Positions 8,643 through 16,512 of a DNA stretch of 64,000 bases are shown in pieces. Below the pieces are notes generated by a model that did no database searches, was not told where the DNA came from, and saw nothing but the letters and a program-made list of their open reading frames with translations. Positions within the stretch are counted from its first letter, which is position 1; each line of letters begins with the position of its first letter. This stretch comes from Massilia timonae CCUG 45783. Its GTDB lineage: Bacteria; Pseudomonadota; Gammaproteobacteria; Burkholderiales; Burkholderiaceae_D. Both the position numbers and the translations under genes were made by a program. The DNA lies in the NCBI RefSeq assembly GCF_000315425.1, contig NZ_JH992924.1:882871-946870 (forward strand). The letters are read 5' to 3'.

Positions 8643-9305
8643 ATGCGCACCCTGCGTTTCGCCCTCGTTGCCGCTGCCCTGGTCGCCGGTTTCGCCAATG
8701 CTTCGCCAACCGATCCGCGCGTCGGCGCCGAATACACCGTGCTCGCGACCCCGCAGCCGACCCAGACCGTGGGCAAGAAGGTCGAAGTGGTCGAGTTCTT
8801 CGCCTATCACTGCGGCGCCTGCAATGCGTTCGAGCCGACCCTGGTGAACTGGGTCAAGAAGCAGGGTGACAATATCGTGATGCGCCGCATCCCGCTGCCG
8901 TTCCAGGGCGCCAGCGATCCGGAAGCCCGCCTGTTCCTGACGCTCGACGCCATGGGCAAACTGGAGCAGTACCATCACCGCGTGTTCCGCGCCGTGCACG
9001 TCGAGCGCAAGCGCCTGATGAAGGACGACGACATCATCGCCTGGGCGACCGCGAACGGCCTGGACAAGGCGAAATTCATGGAAGCGTGGAACTCGTTCGG
9101 CGTGCAGACCAAGCTCAAGCGCCTGCCGCAGATCGCCGAAGCGTATAAAGCCAGCAGCACCCCGACCGTCGTCATCGACGGCAAATACGTCGTGTCGCCG
9201 GCAACGGTGGCGCAATCCAACAAGATCCAGGACATGGGCCAGCTGATGACGGCGACCGGCCAGGTCCTCGACGCACTGGTGGCGAAGGCAGCCAAGGAAA
9301 AATGA
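8643..9305 (+). CDS. dsbA: Periplasmic thiol:disulfide interchange protein DsbA
   Basis: 220 residues. A signal peptide (MRTLRFALVAAALVAGFANA) is followed by a thioredoxin fold with the active site FFAYHCGACNAFEP (Cys57 and Cys60) and a cis-Pro loop SSTPTVVIDGKY. It introduces disulfides into exported proteins. The ATG at 8643 follows GGAAGGA at 8631-8637. The CGAC redox motif differs from the CPHC of E. coli but is common in Burkholderiales members. The stop overlaps the start of the next gene (ATGA), so the two are translationally coupled. Confidence 0.92.
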   Translation: MRTLRFALVAAALVAGFANASPTDPRVGAEYTVLATPQPTQTVGKKVEVVEFFAYHCGACNAFEPTLVNWVKKQGDNIVMRRIPLPFQGASDPEARLFLTLDAMGKLEQYHHRVFRAVHVERKRLMKDDDIIAWATANGLDKAKFMEAWNSFGVQTKLKRLPQIAEAYKASSTPTVVIDGKYVVSPATVAQSNKIQDMGQLMTATGQVLDALVAKAAKEK

Positions 9306-9646
9306 CCGATAAAGTCGAAGGCGAGATCCTCAAGATTTACGAAGGGTCCCGGCCCAAAGAGGAAAACTTGTTCGAGACCAGTAACGTGAATCACGTCGCG
9401 TGGACGCTTGCGCTGATCTTCGTCCTGACCACCGTCTGGTTCGGCATCGCGCTCGTCCATGCCGAAAACCAGCGCCACGCGATGGCGTCGAACCTCTGTC
9501 CCGATCAAGTGTTCAAGGAGGGGTTCGACCAGAAGTGCCTGCTGACCGTGCGTTCGCGCGATCACTGGTGGGAGCATCTCTGGTACGGCGTGACCCATGT
9601 GCGTTCCCATCCCGAGCACGATGGTCGCATCGATACCAGGAAGTAA
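9302..9646 (+). CDS. Small single-pass membrane protein coupled to dsbA
   Basis: 114 residues with one transmembrane segment (about residues 33-52, AWTLALIFVLTTVWFGIALV), a charged cytoplasmic N-terminal part and a periplasmic tail containing two cysteines (NLCPDQ and QKCLL) and several His/Trp residues. I do not recognise the family. The overlap with dsbA and the paired periplasmic cysteines suggest, but do not show, a role linked to disulfide formation. A strong terminator follows 20 bases after its stop. Confidence 0.75.
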   Translation: MTDKVEGEILKIYEGSRPKEENLFETSNVNHVAWTLALIFVLTTVWFGIALVHAENQRHAMASNLCPDQVFKEGFDQKCLLTVRSRDHWWEHLWYGVTHVRSHPEHDGRIDTRK

Positions 9647-9665
9647 TACTATACGGTAAGACAAC

Positions 9666-9692
9666 ACGGCGTCCCCTGCGGACGCCGTTTTT
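9666..9692 (+). terminator. Rho-independent terminator after dsbA operon
   Basis: Nine-base-pair stem ACGGCGTCC / GGACGCCGT with a five-base loop, followed by five T residues. It ends the dsbA transcript before the convergent MFS gene. Confidence 0.9.
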
Positions 9693-9707
9693 CTGTCTGG
9701 ATGCGGG

Positions 9708-10919
9708 TCAGGTGCTTTCCAGGTGCGGACGGGGACTGCGGGCGCTCCAGCGCCGCAGGGCCACCGAGGCCCAGGCAGTCAACAGGCCGCCAACGATCAG
9801 CACCAGCCGGGTATCGATCAGCGTGAGCACGGCGCCGATCAGCGCCATCAGGATATTCGCCAGGCAAAAGATCGTGGACAGCAGAGCCATGACCGAACCC
9901 TGGCCGTGCAGCGCGAACTCGTCGGCCGACCAGGTCTGCAGGGCGGTGTTGTAGAAGGCGTGCGGTGCGCCGAACAGGACGATGCCGGCGATGCCGACCC
10001 ACAGGTTGCCGAAGCCCACGCACAGCACCGCGGCGGCGGCCATGCTCGCATACCAGCCGGCGCGCAGGCGGCCCTCGACCCGGCTGGCATGGCCGGCGAA
10101 CAGCGCGGCCGTGGTCATCAGCGCGCACATGCCCATGTTGACGACGGCGATCTGGCGCGCATCGTAGCCGCCCACGTCCACCAGCCACAGCGGAAAGAAT
10201 TCATATAGCGCGGCGACGCCGCAGCAATACGCCAGGTGCACCGTGAACAGGGTGCGCAGCGGCGCATGGCGCAGCAGGGTCAGCGCATGGCGGTCGCGCG
10301 CCACCGCCCACCAGCGGTGCGCATGCGGCGGCGCCGGCGTGGACGGGATCGACACCAGCACGCCCAGCGTCCCCAGCAGCAGGGCGCCGGCGGCGATGTA
10401 GAACGGCAGCTCCGGGCCGAACGACATGGTGAAGCCGGCCAGCAGCGGGCCGACCAGCCAGCCCAGGTTGAAGGAGCCGTTGAGCCACGACAGCGCGTGG
10501 TTGCGCAGCGGCCCCTTGATGCGCTCGATGACCAGTGCCCGCATTACCGCGCCATTGCCCTCCAGCAGACCGGTGAAGAAACGCGCGGCCAGGAACAGCA
10601 GATACGATTCCATCACCATCGCCACGGCCGTGAGCAGGTGGCCCACTGCCGCCCCGACGGTGGTCAGGAGCAGGGCGCGGCGCCGGCCGAAGCCGTCCGA
10701 CAGCGGCCCCAGGACCGCGCTGCCGATCAGCAGGCCGACCGGATTGATCATCAGCGCGATCCCCAGCAGCAGCTTGGGCGGCAGGCCGAGAAAACTGTTC
10801 AGGCCGTTGACGCCGCCGTCCGCGAACAGCGGCGCCAGCATCGGATAGGGGAGGGAGGCGCCGACGGTGGACAGCAGTCCCAGCCCGCACAGTGTGGCGA
10901 TCAGCAGGCGTTCGTTCAT
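9708..10919 (-). CDS. MFS transporter
   Basis: 403 residues with about twelve hydrophobic segments. The first cytoplasmic loop carries the MFS motif A variant GPLSDGFGRRRALLLT. The protein belongs to the drug/proton-antiporter-like part of the superfamily; the substrate cannot be assigned. Its ATG overlaps the stop of the upstream sensor-kinase gene (ATGA), so kinase and transporter form one transcription unit. This suggests that the transporter is a target or accessory of that signalling pathway. Confidence 0.85.
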   Translation of the reverse strand: MNERLLIATLCGLGLLSTVGASLPYPMLAPLFADGGVNGLNSFLGLPPKLLLGIALMINPVGLLIGSAVLGPLSDGFGRRRALLLTTVGAAVGHLLTAVAMVMESYLLFLAARFFTGLLEGNGAVMRALVIERIKGPLRNHALSWLNGSFNLGWLVGPLLAGFTMSFGPELPFYIAAGALLLGTLGVLVSIPSTPAPPHAHRWWAVARDRHALTLLRHAPLRTLFTVHLAYCCGVAALYEFFPLWLVDVGGYDARQIAVVNMGMCALMTTAALFAGHASRVEGRLRAGWYASMAAAAVLCVGFGNLWVGIAGIVLFGAPHAFYNTALQTWSADEFALHGQGSVMALLSTIFCLANILMALIGAVLTLIDTRLVLIVGGLLTAWASVALRRWSARSPRPHLEST

Positions 10920-12217
10920 GCCGGCAGCCTGAGCACGAAGCGGGCGCCGCCCAACGGTGAGCTTTCCACGCGCAGCGTCCCGCCGTGCAGGGCCACCGCC
11001 TTGTGCGCGATCGACAGGCCGAGCCCGAAGCCGCCGGTGGCGCGGTCGCGGCTGCGGTCGAGGCGGTAGAACGGGTCGAAGATCCGCTCGCGCTCGTCAA
11101 GGGGGATGCCGGGGCCGTCGTCGTCGACGGCGATCTCGACGCCATCCGGCGTGCGCCGCGCCGACAGCACGATGCGCCCCTGCGCATACTTCTGGGCATT
11201 GCGCAGCAGATTGCCGACCGCGCGCGCCAGCAGGCGCGCGTCAGCCTCGACCGTGCCGAGCCCGGACGCCAGTTCGCAGGCCACCGGTTGCGGCGAAGGC
11301 GGCAGGGTGGCGCAGCAATCGCGCAGCAGCGCTTCCAGCTCGACCGGCGCGCCCTGCAGCGTGCGCGTACTGTCGAGCTTACTCATATCGAGCAATTCCT
11401 TGACCAGGTTGTTCAGCTCGGACAGGTCGCCCTCCATGGCGGCGATGCGGCGGCTCAGCTCGGGATCCCTGGCCTTGGCGTCGAGCAGCTCGAGCGCGAA
11501 TTCCAGGCGCGCGATCGGCGTGCGCAGTTCGTGCGACACCGAGTGCAGCAGGTTGCGCTGCGCTTCCATCAAGTCCTCGATGCGGCCGGCCATGTGGTTG
11601 ATCCGTTCGGCCAGCGGATAGACGGCGTCCGACGGTTTCAGCCGGGCGCGCACCGACAGCTTGCCAGCGCCGAACTCGTCCGCCATGCGCGACAGCGACT
11701 GCAGGGCGCGCCAATGCGAGCGCGACCACAGCGCGATCGGCACCAGCAGGGCGATGGCGACGATCACGTAGCGCAGCAGCTCCATCTTGAGCGCCTGTCC
11801 TGTATCGATCGGCAAGTTCCGGGCGTGCAAGACTTCGTCCTGGCTGCCGATATAGCGTTCGCCGTCCAGGTCGACCCGCCGGTAGAACGATTTGCCGGCC
11901 ACGTCGATCACGATGTTGCCCCGCTCGAGCTCGGCGCGCTGGCCGGCGCCGAGGGCATCCAGCGCCTGGGCCAGGGGCATCAGGTCGTAGCGCACCTCGG
12001 ACACTTCGCGCACATTGTTCAGGCGGGTCAGCCATTCGTCGCCGGGCGCCTGGTCGACGTATTGTTCGAGCAGGAAGATCTGGGCCGCGGCCTGGCGCCG
12101 CGCGATGTCGTCCAGCGGGTCGCCGAACAGGCGCGCGAAGGCGAAATAGATGACGAAGGTGGCAGCCGTGATCGACAGCATGACGAGCACGAAGAAGCGG
12201 AAGAAGATCCGGTTCAC
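10916..12217 (-). CDS. Sensor histidine kinase (RstB/EnvZ-like)
   Basis: 433 residues starting at GTG 12217. A first transmembrane helix near residues 5-25 and a second near 165-185 frame a periplasmic sensor domain. A HAMP linker, the phosphoacceptor box HSVSHELRTPIARLEF, and an HATPase domain with N-box NLLRNAQKYA and G-boxes DDGPGIP and GGFGLGLSI follow. It probably pairs with the OmpR-type regulator at 14304-14990, because the two genes carry the same upstream operator and -10 element. The GTG start overlaps the stop of a 16-codon leader frame with a strong ribosome site. An ATG start farther upstream would add about 27 residues without family character. Confidence 0.88.
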   Translation of the reverse strand: MNRIFFRFFVLVMLSITAATFVIYFAFARLFGDPLDDIARRQAAAQIFLLEQYVDQAPGDEWLTRLNNVREVSEVRYDLMPLAQALDALGAGQRAELERGNIVIDVAGKSFYRRVDLDGERYIGSQDEVLHARNLPIDTGQALKMELLRYVIVAIALLVPIALWSRSHWRALQSLSRMADEFGAGKLSVRARLKPSDAVYPLAERINHMAGRIEDLMEAQRNLLHSVSHELRTPIARLEFALELLDAKARDPELSRRIAAMEGDLSELNNLVKELLDMSKLDSTRTLQGAPVELEALLRDCCATLPPSPQPVACELASGLGTVEADARLLARAVGNLLRNAQKYAQGRIVLSARRTPDGVEIAVDDDGPGIPLDERERIFDPFYRLDRSRDRATGGFGLGLSIAHKAVALHGGTLRVESSPLGGARFVLRLPA

Positions 12218-12264
12218 GGGCGGGTCCTGGGTAACTGTCGGTCTGGCAGTGGTGCCGGCTGCAT
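12214..12264 (-). CDS. 16-residue leader peptide coupled to the sensor kinase
   Basis: ATG at 12264 is preceded by AGGAGACACC, the best ribosome site in this stretch. The frame encodes 16 residues rich in Pro, Gln and Arg and ends with TGA sharing bases with the GTG start of the kinase (GTGA). Translation of the leader would deliver ribosomes to the weak GTG start, keeping kinase levels tied to leader translation. Function is inferred from arrangement only. Confidence 0.5.
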   Translation of the reverse strand: MQPAPLPDRQLPRTRP

Positions 12265-12283
12265 GGTGTCTCCTCGGGCACGA

Positions 12284-12358
12284 ATTGTACAGGCGCAACG
12301 ATTACTTTGGTGAGCCATGAGAGCGGGAGGCAGCGCGGCTTACAAATTGATGACAATT
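12284..12358 (-). promoter_or_regulatory. Promoter and response-regulator operator for the kinase operon
   Basis: Bases 12340-12358 (TTACAAATTGATGACAATT on +) match 16 of 19 bases of the site at 15068-15086 upstream of the regulator gene. Read on the transcribed strand it holds TGT-N8-TGT, an 11-base direct repeat as expected for OmpR-family proteins. A -10 hexamer TACAAT lies at 12284-12289, 50 bases from the operator edge, the same distance as at the regulator promoter. Confidence 0.7.
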
Positions 12359-12413
12359 GGCCGACATCTGGAGGGTGCATGACAGGAGGCCGGGCGATTA
12401 CCATCTTTCCCAT

Positions 12414-12465
12414 CATCAGGTTTTCCGTTTGCCCACCTGATGCGAAAGTATCGGTGGGTTTTTTT
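12414..12465 (+). promoter_or_regulatory. Candidate transcription attenuator (mutually exclusive hairpins)
   Basis: CATCAGGT (12414-12421) can pair with ACCTGATG (12435-12442). The second arm overlaps CCCACC (12432-12437), which can instead pair with GGTGGG (12453-12458); GAT/ATC extends this stem, and seven T residues follow at 12459-12465. Thus an anti-terminator and an intrinsic terminator compete, about 260 bases before mipA. It could equally be the 3' end of a small RNA. Confidence 0.5.
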
Positions 12466-12517
12466 ATTCATAGGAATCGACCCGCACGGGCCGCGCCGCG
12501 ACCATAAGGAAGCGCTT

Positions 12518-12655
12518 ATGAGTATGGTGCGCGCGAGCAACATCGTCGAACCCGGCGCCGCGCCGGTCGGTTCCGAAGCGCCCGCGCGGCGCATAGCGCG
12601 GTTCCATGCGCTGACCGTGAACGCAGCCCGAACGGGAATGCGACGCTTGTCATAA
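12518..12655 (+). CDS. Possible small protein or leader frame upstream of mipA
   Basis: A 45-codon frame with AAGGAAG before its ATG, lying between the candidate attenuator and mipA. The product (MSMVRASNIVEPGAAP...) is Arg/Ala rich, has no hydrophobic segment and resembles nothing I know. Support is limited to the ribosome site and position. The rest of the 12265-12722 gap holds only the kinase promoter and operator and the attenuator-like hairpins. Confidence 0.3.
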   Translation: MSMVRASNIVEPGAAPVGSEAPARRIARFHALTVNAARTGMRRLS

Positions 12656-12722
12656 TGGGATGGGAGAGCGAAGCTTGCTCGACGTAAAATATCGACCAAC
12701 GAACTCTCCGAGTACTTTCACG

Positions 12723-13556
12723 ATGAAACCATTTTTCGCCCTGGCCCTGGCGGCTGCGAGCACCGCAGCGAGTGCGCAGACGCCGGCCACCAACCCGATG
12801 CCCGACGGCAGCCGCGACATGTACGCAGGGCTGGGCGCCGTCTCGCGGCCGCGTTACGAAGGGGCGGACAGCCAGAAGGTTTCAGCCTTGCCGGTGCTCC
12901 AGGTTCAATGGAGCAACGGCCTTTTTATTTCCGGCATGAGCGCAGGGATGCATCTGTCCAACCGCCCGACGGTCGAATACGGTCCGCTGCTGTCGGTCCA
13001 CCCCAACCGTGACGAGTCCGGCACGGGGCATGTCGTCGACGGCGTCGGCGTGACCAGCTCGCCCATGCAGTTCGCACGCACCGGCAACCGCCTGGACGGC
13101 ATGAAGGACGTCAGCACCCGCCTCGAAGGCGGGTTCTTCTTCAACTACTACCTGGCGCCGGAATGGCGGCTGACCAGCAGCGTGCTGCTCGGCGCGGGCA
13201 ATGACCGCGACGGCGCGCGCATGCAGCTGGGCATCCAGCGCCTGGCGGTGCAGGTCGCGCCGCGGCATACGCTGTCGTTCAACGCCGGCGCCACCATCGT
13301 GAATGCCGACTACAGCCGCGCCTATTTCGGCGTCACTGGCCAGGAGTCCTGGCAAAGCGGCAATCCTCCGTATCGCCCGGGCGGCGGCCTCAAGGATGTC
13401 CGCGCCGGCGTGCGCTGGAACTGGGCGTTGAGCCCGTCCTGGATGCTGGTCACCAATGTCCAGGCCGCGCGCCTGGTCGGCAGCGTCCGCAATAGCCCGC
13501 TCGTCGAGCGGCCCACCAACGTGACGGTTTCGGCCGCCTTCGCCTACCGGTTTTGA
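12723..13556 (+). CDS. MipA/OmpV family outer-membrane protein
   Basis: 277 residues with a signal peptide (cut near ASAQ). The start of the mature protein, MYAGLGAVSRPRYEGADSQK, followed by alternating beta-strands and a terminal Phe (SAAFAYRF), is characteristic of the MipA/OmpV barrel family. E. coli MipA scaffolds MltA and PBP1B; other members are porin-like. It sits between the two halves of a two-component system and its start region is reached through a leader of several hundred bases with a possible attenuator. The system may therefore control this protein. Confidence 0.88.
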   Translation: MKPFFALALAAASTAASAQTPATNPMPDGSRDMYAGLGAVSRPRYEGADSQKVSALPVLQVQWSNGLFISGMSAGMHLSNRPTVEYGPLLSVHPNRDESGTGHVVDGVGVTSSPMQFARTGNRLDGMKDVSTRLEGGFFFNYYLAPEWRLTSSVLLGAGNDRDGARMQLGIQRLAVQVAPRHTLSFNAGATIVNADYSRAYFGVTGQESWQSGNPPYRPGGGLKDVRAGVRWNWALSPSWMLVTNVQAARLVGSVRNSPLVERPTNVTVSAAFAYRF

Positions 13557-14251
13557 TGATGCGACGCGCACACCTCACCGCCTGCGTGACCTTGCTGCTG
13601 ACGGCCGGAACGGCCGTGGCGCAATCGCGCGCCGGGGAATGGGTGAACTATCGCGACGCCTACCGCGCGATGGTGCTGTTTGACAAATACGGTGGCCCCA
13701 AGAATCTGCTGAACAATCACTTGCAGGTGTTGCCGCGCGACAAGGGCGTGCTGGGGCCGGGCGCGCAACTGCTCATGCAGGGCAAGACCGTCCAGACCAG
13801 CCTGGCGCTGGATCCGCTCGGCCGCGCCGTGCTGCCGCTGCTGAAGGCGGCCTATGACGAAAACGCGGTGTTGACGCCAAACCGGCCGCTGGGCGGCTTC
13901 ACCGTGAAGCCGCGGGTCTCGCTGGCGCTGCGCGCCGACGGTTCGTACGACGTGGCCGACCTGCGCGCGGCCTGCGAGCAGGCGCTCGGCTTCGCTCGCT
14001 ATGCCGACAACTCGGCGCGCGGCCGCCAATGCGTCGGCGTGCGCCTGGTGTTCCCGAAAGAGGGCGCGGCGGCGGGCGTGCGGGTGCGTACGGGCGGCGC
14101 CGAACAGGCGTTGCCGGCGGCGCGCGGGGCCGCCTTCGCGGGCGACCTTGATGCCGACTTCCCGGTCGTCACCTACCGTTTCGGCGCGCAGCCGGCGGGC
14201 CAGGTCGTCACTTACAACGCTCCGCTGGCGATCGTGCCGCTGTTCGAGTAA
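13556..14251 (+). CDS. Exported protein of unknown function co-transcribed with mipA
   Basis: 231 residues; the ATG at 13556 shares a base with the mipA stop (TGATG), indicating translational coupling. A signal peptide ends near AVAQ. The mature part contains YRDAYRAMVLFDKYGGPKNLLNNHLQV, GKTVQTSLALDPLGRAVLPLLKAAYDENAVL, and a C-terminal beta-rich domain. It may be a periplasmic DUF2987-type protein, but I cannot confirm that. No catalytic motif is visible. Its function is likely tied to the outer-membrane partner encoded just upstream. Confidence 0.75.
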   Translation: MMRRAHLTACVTLLLTAGTAVAQSRAGEWVNYRDAYRAMVLFDKYGGPKNLLNNHLQVLPRDKGVLGPGAQLLMQGKTVQTSLALDPLGRAVLPLLKAAYDENAVLTPNRPLGGFTVKPRVSLALRADGSYDVADLRAACEQALGFARYADNSARGRQCVGVRLVFPKEGAAAGVRVRTGGAEQALPAARGAAFAGDLDADFPVVTYRFGAQPAGQVVTYNAPLAIVPLFE

Positions 14252-14264
14252 CCGGCGCGCGACG

Positions 14265-14290
14265 AAAAAAAACCTGCACGGCGCAGGTTT
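14265..14290 (-). terminator. Rho-independent terminator of the response-regulator gene
   Basis: On the minus strand a stem AAACCTGC / GCAGGTTT with a five-base loop is followed by a run of eight T residues (the A-run 14265-14272 on the plus strand). It lies 13 bases after the regulator's stop and also separates it from the convergent unknown gene. Confidence 0.9.
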
Positions 14291-14303
14291 CATGGGGAGG
14301 TCG

Positions 14304-14990
14304 TCAATTCCAGGCCGACGGCGAGAACAGGTAACCTTCGCCCCACACCGTCTTGATCTTTTCCGATTCGGCATCGTCGAACTTGCGGCGCAGCTTCGAG
14401 ATGCAGTTGTCGATGCTGCGATCCAGGCCGTCGAATTCGATGCCGCGCATCTTCTTGAGCAGGGCGTCGCGCGACAGCACGCGTCCGGCCGCCTCGGCCA
14501 GCACCAGCAGCAGCTTGTATTCGGTATTCGACAGCACGCAGGGCTGGCCGCGCCAGACCACGCTGCGGTCGGAGGTGGCGATGCGCAGGGCGCCGAACTG
14601 CAGCACGCGCGCATCGACGCCCGACTTGGCCTGGGTGCGGCGCATCAGCGCGCGCAGGCGCGCCAGCAGCACGCGCGGCTGGACCGGCTTGTTGACGAAG
14701 TCGTCGGCGCCTTGCTCGAGGCCGGAGACTTCGTCGTAGGAGTCCTCGCGCGCGGTGAGGATGAGGATGGGCACGTCGGACTGGTCGCGAATCTGGCGGC
14801 AGACGACCATGCCGTCCAGGCCCGGCAGCATCAGGTCGAGGATCACGACGTCGGGCGCCAGTTCCTTGAAGCGGCCGAGCGCCGCATCGCCGCGCGTGAC
14901 CAGTTCGACCGCGAATTCATAGCCGGACAGGTATTCGGTGACGAGCTCGGCCAGGCGCGCATCGTCTTCCACCAACATCACTCGGTACAT
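14304..14990 (-). CDS. OmpR-family response regulator (RstA-like)
   Basis: 228 residues: a receiver domain with EDD near residue 8, the phosphoacceptor in VVILDLMLPGLDG (about residue 54) and the conserved Lys in VNKPVQP, then a winged-helix domain ending NCISKLRRKFDDAESEKIKTVWGEGYLF. The ATG at 14990 follows AAGGAGAAAATGT. Its likely partner is the kinase at 10916-12217, which is transcribed from a separate promoter with the same operator and -10. The split arrangement, with mipA and an exported-protein gene inserted in the opposite direction, is unusual for this normally adjacent gene pair. Confidence 0.92.
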   Translation of the reverse strand: MYRVMLVEDDARLAELVTEYLSGYEFAVELVTRGDAALGRFKELAPDVVILDLMLPGLDGMVVCRQIRDQSDVPILILTAREDSYDEVSGLEQGADDFVNKPVQPRVLLARLRALMRRTQAKSGVDARVLQFGALRIATSDRSVVWRGQPCVLSNTEYKLLLVLAEAAGRVLSRDALLKKMRGIEFDGLDRSIDNCISKLRRKFDDAESEKIKTVWGEGYLFSPSAWN

Positions 14991-15011
14991 ACATTTTCTC
15001 CTTGGTCTGCC

Positions 15012-15086
15012 ATTGTATAAGACCAAGTGTCGAATTAACACATCCTCCAGAAATAGAAGACAGTTCATTACAGTTTGACGACAATT
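15012..15086 (-). promoter_or_regulatory. Promoter and autoregulatory operator of the response regulator
   Basis: Operator at 15068-15086 (TTACAGTTTGACGACAATT on +) with TGT-N8-TGT direct repeats on the transcribed strand. The -10 hexamer TACAAT lies at 15012-15017, 50 bases away. Both the sequence and this spacing are repeated at 12284-12358. Confidence 0.7.
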
Positions 15087-15219
15087 GGGCGGGCTTGCAC
15101 CTTGTCGAGATGCCTCCGGGATGGCAGGAGAGCGGACTGATCCATATCAAACAGGCGTGATCGGGCGGCAGTTAAAAAGGTGATCGTTCCATGTTGATCA
15201 CCATGCCAAAGGAGACGCC

Positions 15220-16203
15220 GTGACGATCGCCCTGCATGACGCGCAATTCGACATCGATCCCGGCGCCGTCGATCCGCACGGCGGCTGGCTGCGCCTGGCC
15301 GACGCTGCCTGCGCCGCCAACCTGGCCACCATCGACCGGCATGCGCCGCAGGCCGGGAGCATGGCGGGCGCGCGCATCGGGGACGTGGGCGCCCTGCTGC
15401 ACGGCCTGAACACGGTCCTTACCCATGCGCCGGGCTTCGTCGACGGCGAGCTGATCGGCCTGCCGTTTTCCGCCTTCCTGGCGGAGTTCGGCAGCACCGC
15501 GCGCGGCGCCGCCTTGTTCAGGCAGCCCACCGTCAGCCTCCTGATGTCGAACATCCTGACCGACTGGCACGCCTTCCTCGACAGCCCGGCCTCGAATGCG
15601 GGTTTTCGCATCGAAGGCGAACAGTGGCTGGCGCCAGACGTGAAGGAGCGCTACCGGTTCGCTCTATGGAAAAAGGATGCCGGCAAGCCGCCTTACTGGA
15701 AAAGCTGGAATGCCTTCCTGGCCCGCACCTTCGAGCATCCCGGGCCGGCGCGCGCGCCGGCGCCCGGGGACGCACGCCGGTCCGGGGACAGGCATCGCTC
15801 GCCGGCCGATCTCCTCGCATCCAGCGTGCCGCGGCAGCAGGCGCTGATCGACGATTACCGGCTGCTGGACCTGTTCGAAGGTGGCCAGGTCTTCCAGACC
15901 GACCTGGGTCCATATGACTTCCACCGCTGGTGGGCGCCGGCCGATGGCGAAGTGCTGTTCGATCCGTTCACCATTCCCGGCTGCTTCATCGGCCAGGACC
16001 GCGCGCGCGGGGTGATCGTGATCAGGACCGAGGACCATGGTCACGTGTGCTGCATCGCGCTGGGCATGAGCGAAGTCGCCAGCATCGCGTTCGATCCTGG
16101 CATGCGGCGCGGCGCGCGGGTGCGCAAGGGCCAGGAGATGGGGATGTTCAAGGGCGGCGGGTCGTCCTTCGCGCTCGTTGTCGAAAAGCCGCCCGCCGAC
16201 TAG
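15220..16203 (+). CDS. Phosphatidylserine-decarboxylase-like protein (PsiD-type)
   Basis: 327 residues, GTG start after AAAGGAG. The N-terminal half resembles the helical domain of PsiD-like amino-acid decarboxylases (PTVSLLMSNILTDWHAFLDSP, then WKSWNAFLARTFEHPG). The C-terminal half has the decarboxylase core: LFEGGQVFQTDLGPYDFHRWWAPADGEV with the active-site His, and FKGGGSSFALVVE, where GGSS replaces the usual LGST self-cleavage site that forms the pyruvoyl group. The conserved linker between the halves appears replaced by a short Pro/Arg-rich stretch (residues about 180-195), so the enzyme may be altered or inactive. Substrate unknown. Confidence 0.75.
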   Translation: MTIALHDAQFDIDPGAVDPHGGWLRLADAACAANLATIDRHAPQAGSMAGARIGDVGALLHGLNTVLTHAPGFVDGELIGLPFSAFLAEFGSTARGAALFRQPTVSLLMSNILTDWHAFLDSPASNAGFRIEGEQWLAPDVKERYRFALWKKDAGKPPYWKSWNAFLARTFEHPGPARAPAPGDARRSGDRHRSPADLLASSVPRQQALIDDYRLLDLFEGGQVFQTDLGPYDFHRWWAPADGEVLFDPFTIPGCFIGQDRARGVIVIRTEDHGHVCCIALGMSEVASIAFDPGMRRGARVRKGQEMGMFKGGGSSFALVVEKPPAD

Positions 16204-16404
16204 ACCAACGTCCGCCCCCCCCACACAAAACAGGACGGCGGGCAGTGCGCCACGATGATTTTTCAACGACAGGCTCGCGTTGAAGGCATTGAGCGACTAC
16301 AGTGTATTGATGAGCATGACGCAGTCGCACCTTCCCTGAGGCCAGGCCGCCACGCGGCGGCCAAATCAAGCCCGCCTGGCGGCGGCCCGCTAAAAACTCA
16401 AAAC

Positions 16405-16418
16405 ATAACCGCGGTCAA
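16405..16418. promoter_or_regulatory. FNR/CRP-type palindrome upstream of oxlT
   Basis: ATAACCGCGGTCAA: the right half GGTCAA is perfect, the left half matches 4 of 6 of TTGACC. It is the weakest of four such sites in the oxalate locus. A CATCAT hexamer lies about 32 bases from its centre. It implies an oxlT leader of roughly 420 bases. Confidence 0.5.
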
Positions 16419-16454
16419 TGATTCTCAAAATCGGCTCCAGCAACATCATCTCAC

Positions 16455-16512
16455 TTTCACCGTTTTCCAGATCACGATGCGGCGCCGTCCGTTTCGGGCG
16501 CCGATGGTGAAA
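16455..16512 (+). promoter_or_regulatory. Structured leader element upstream of oxlT
   Basis: Nested inverted repeats TTTCACC (16455-16461) / GGTGAAA (16506-16512) and CGGCGCC (16480-16486) / GGCGCCG (16497-16503) can form a branched or bulged hairpin near the predicted 5' end of the oxlT mRNA. The remaining 16204-16875 gap holds no long coding frame, a GC-rich palindrome near 16800-16818 and the short frame described next. Confidence 0.4.
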
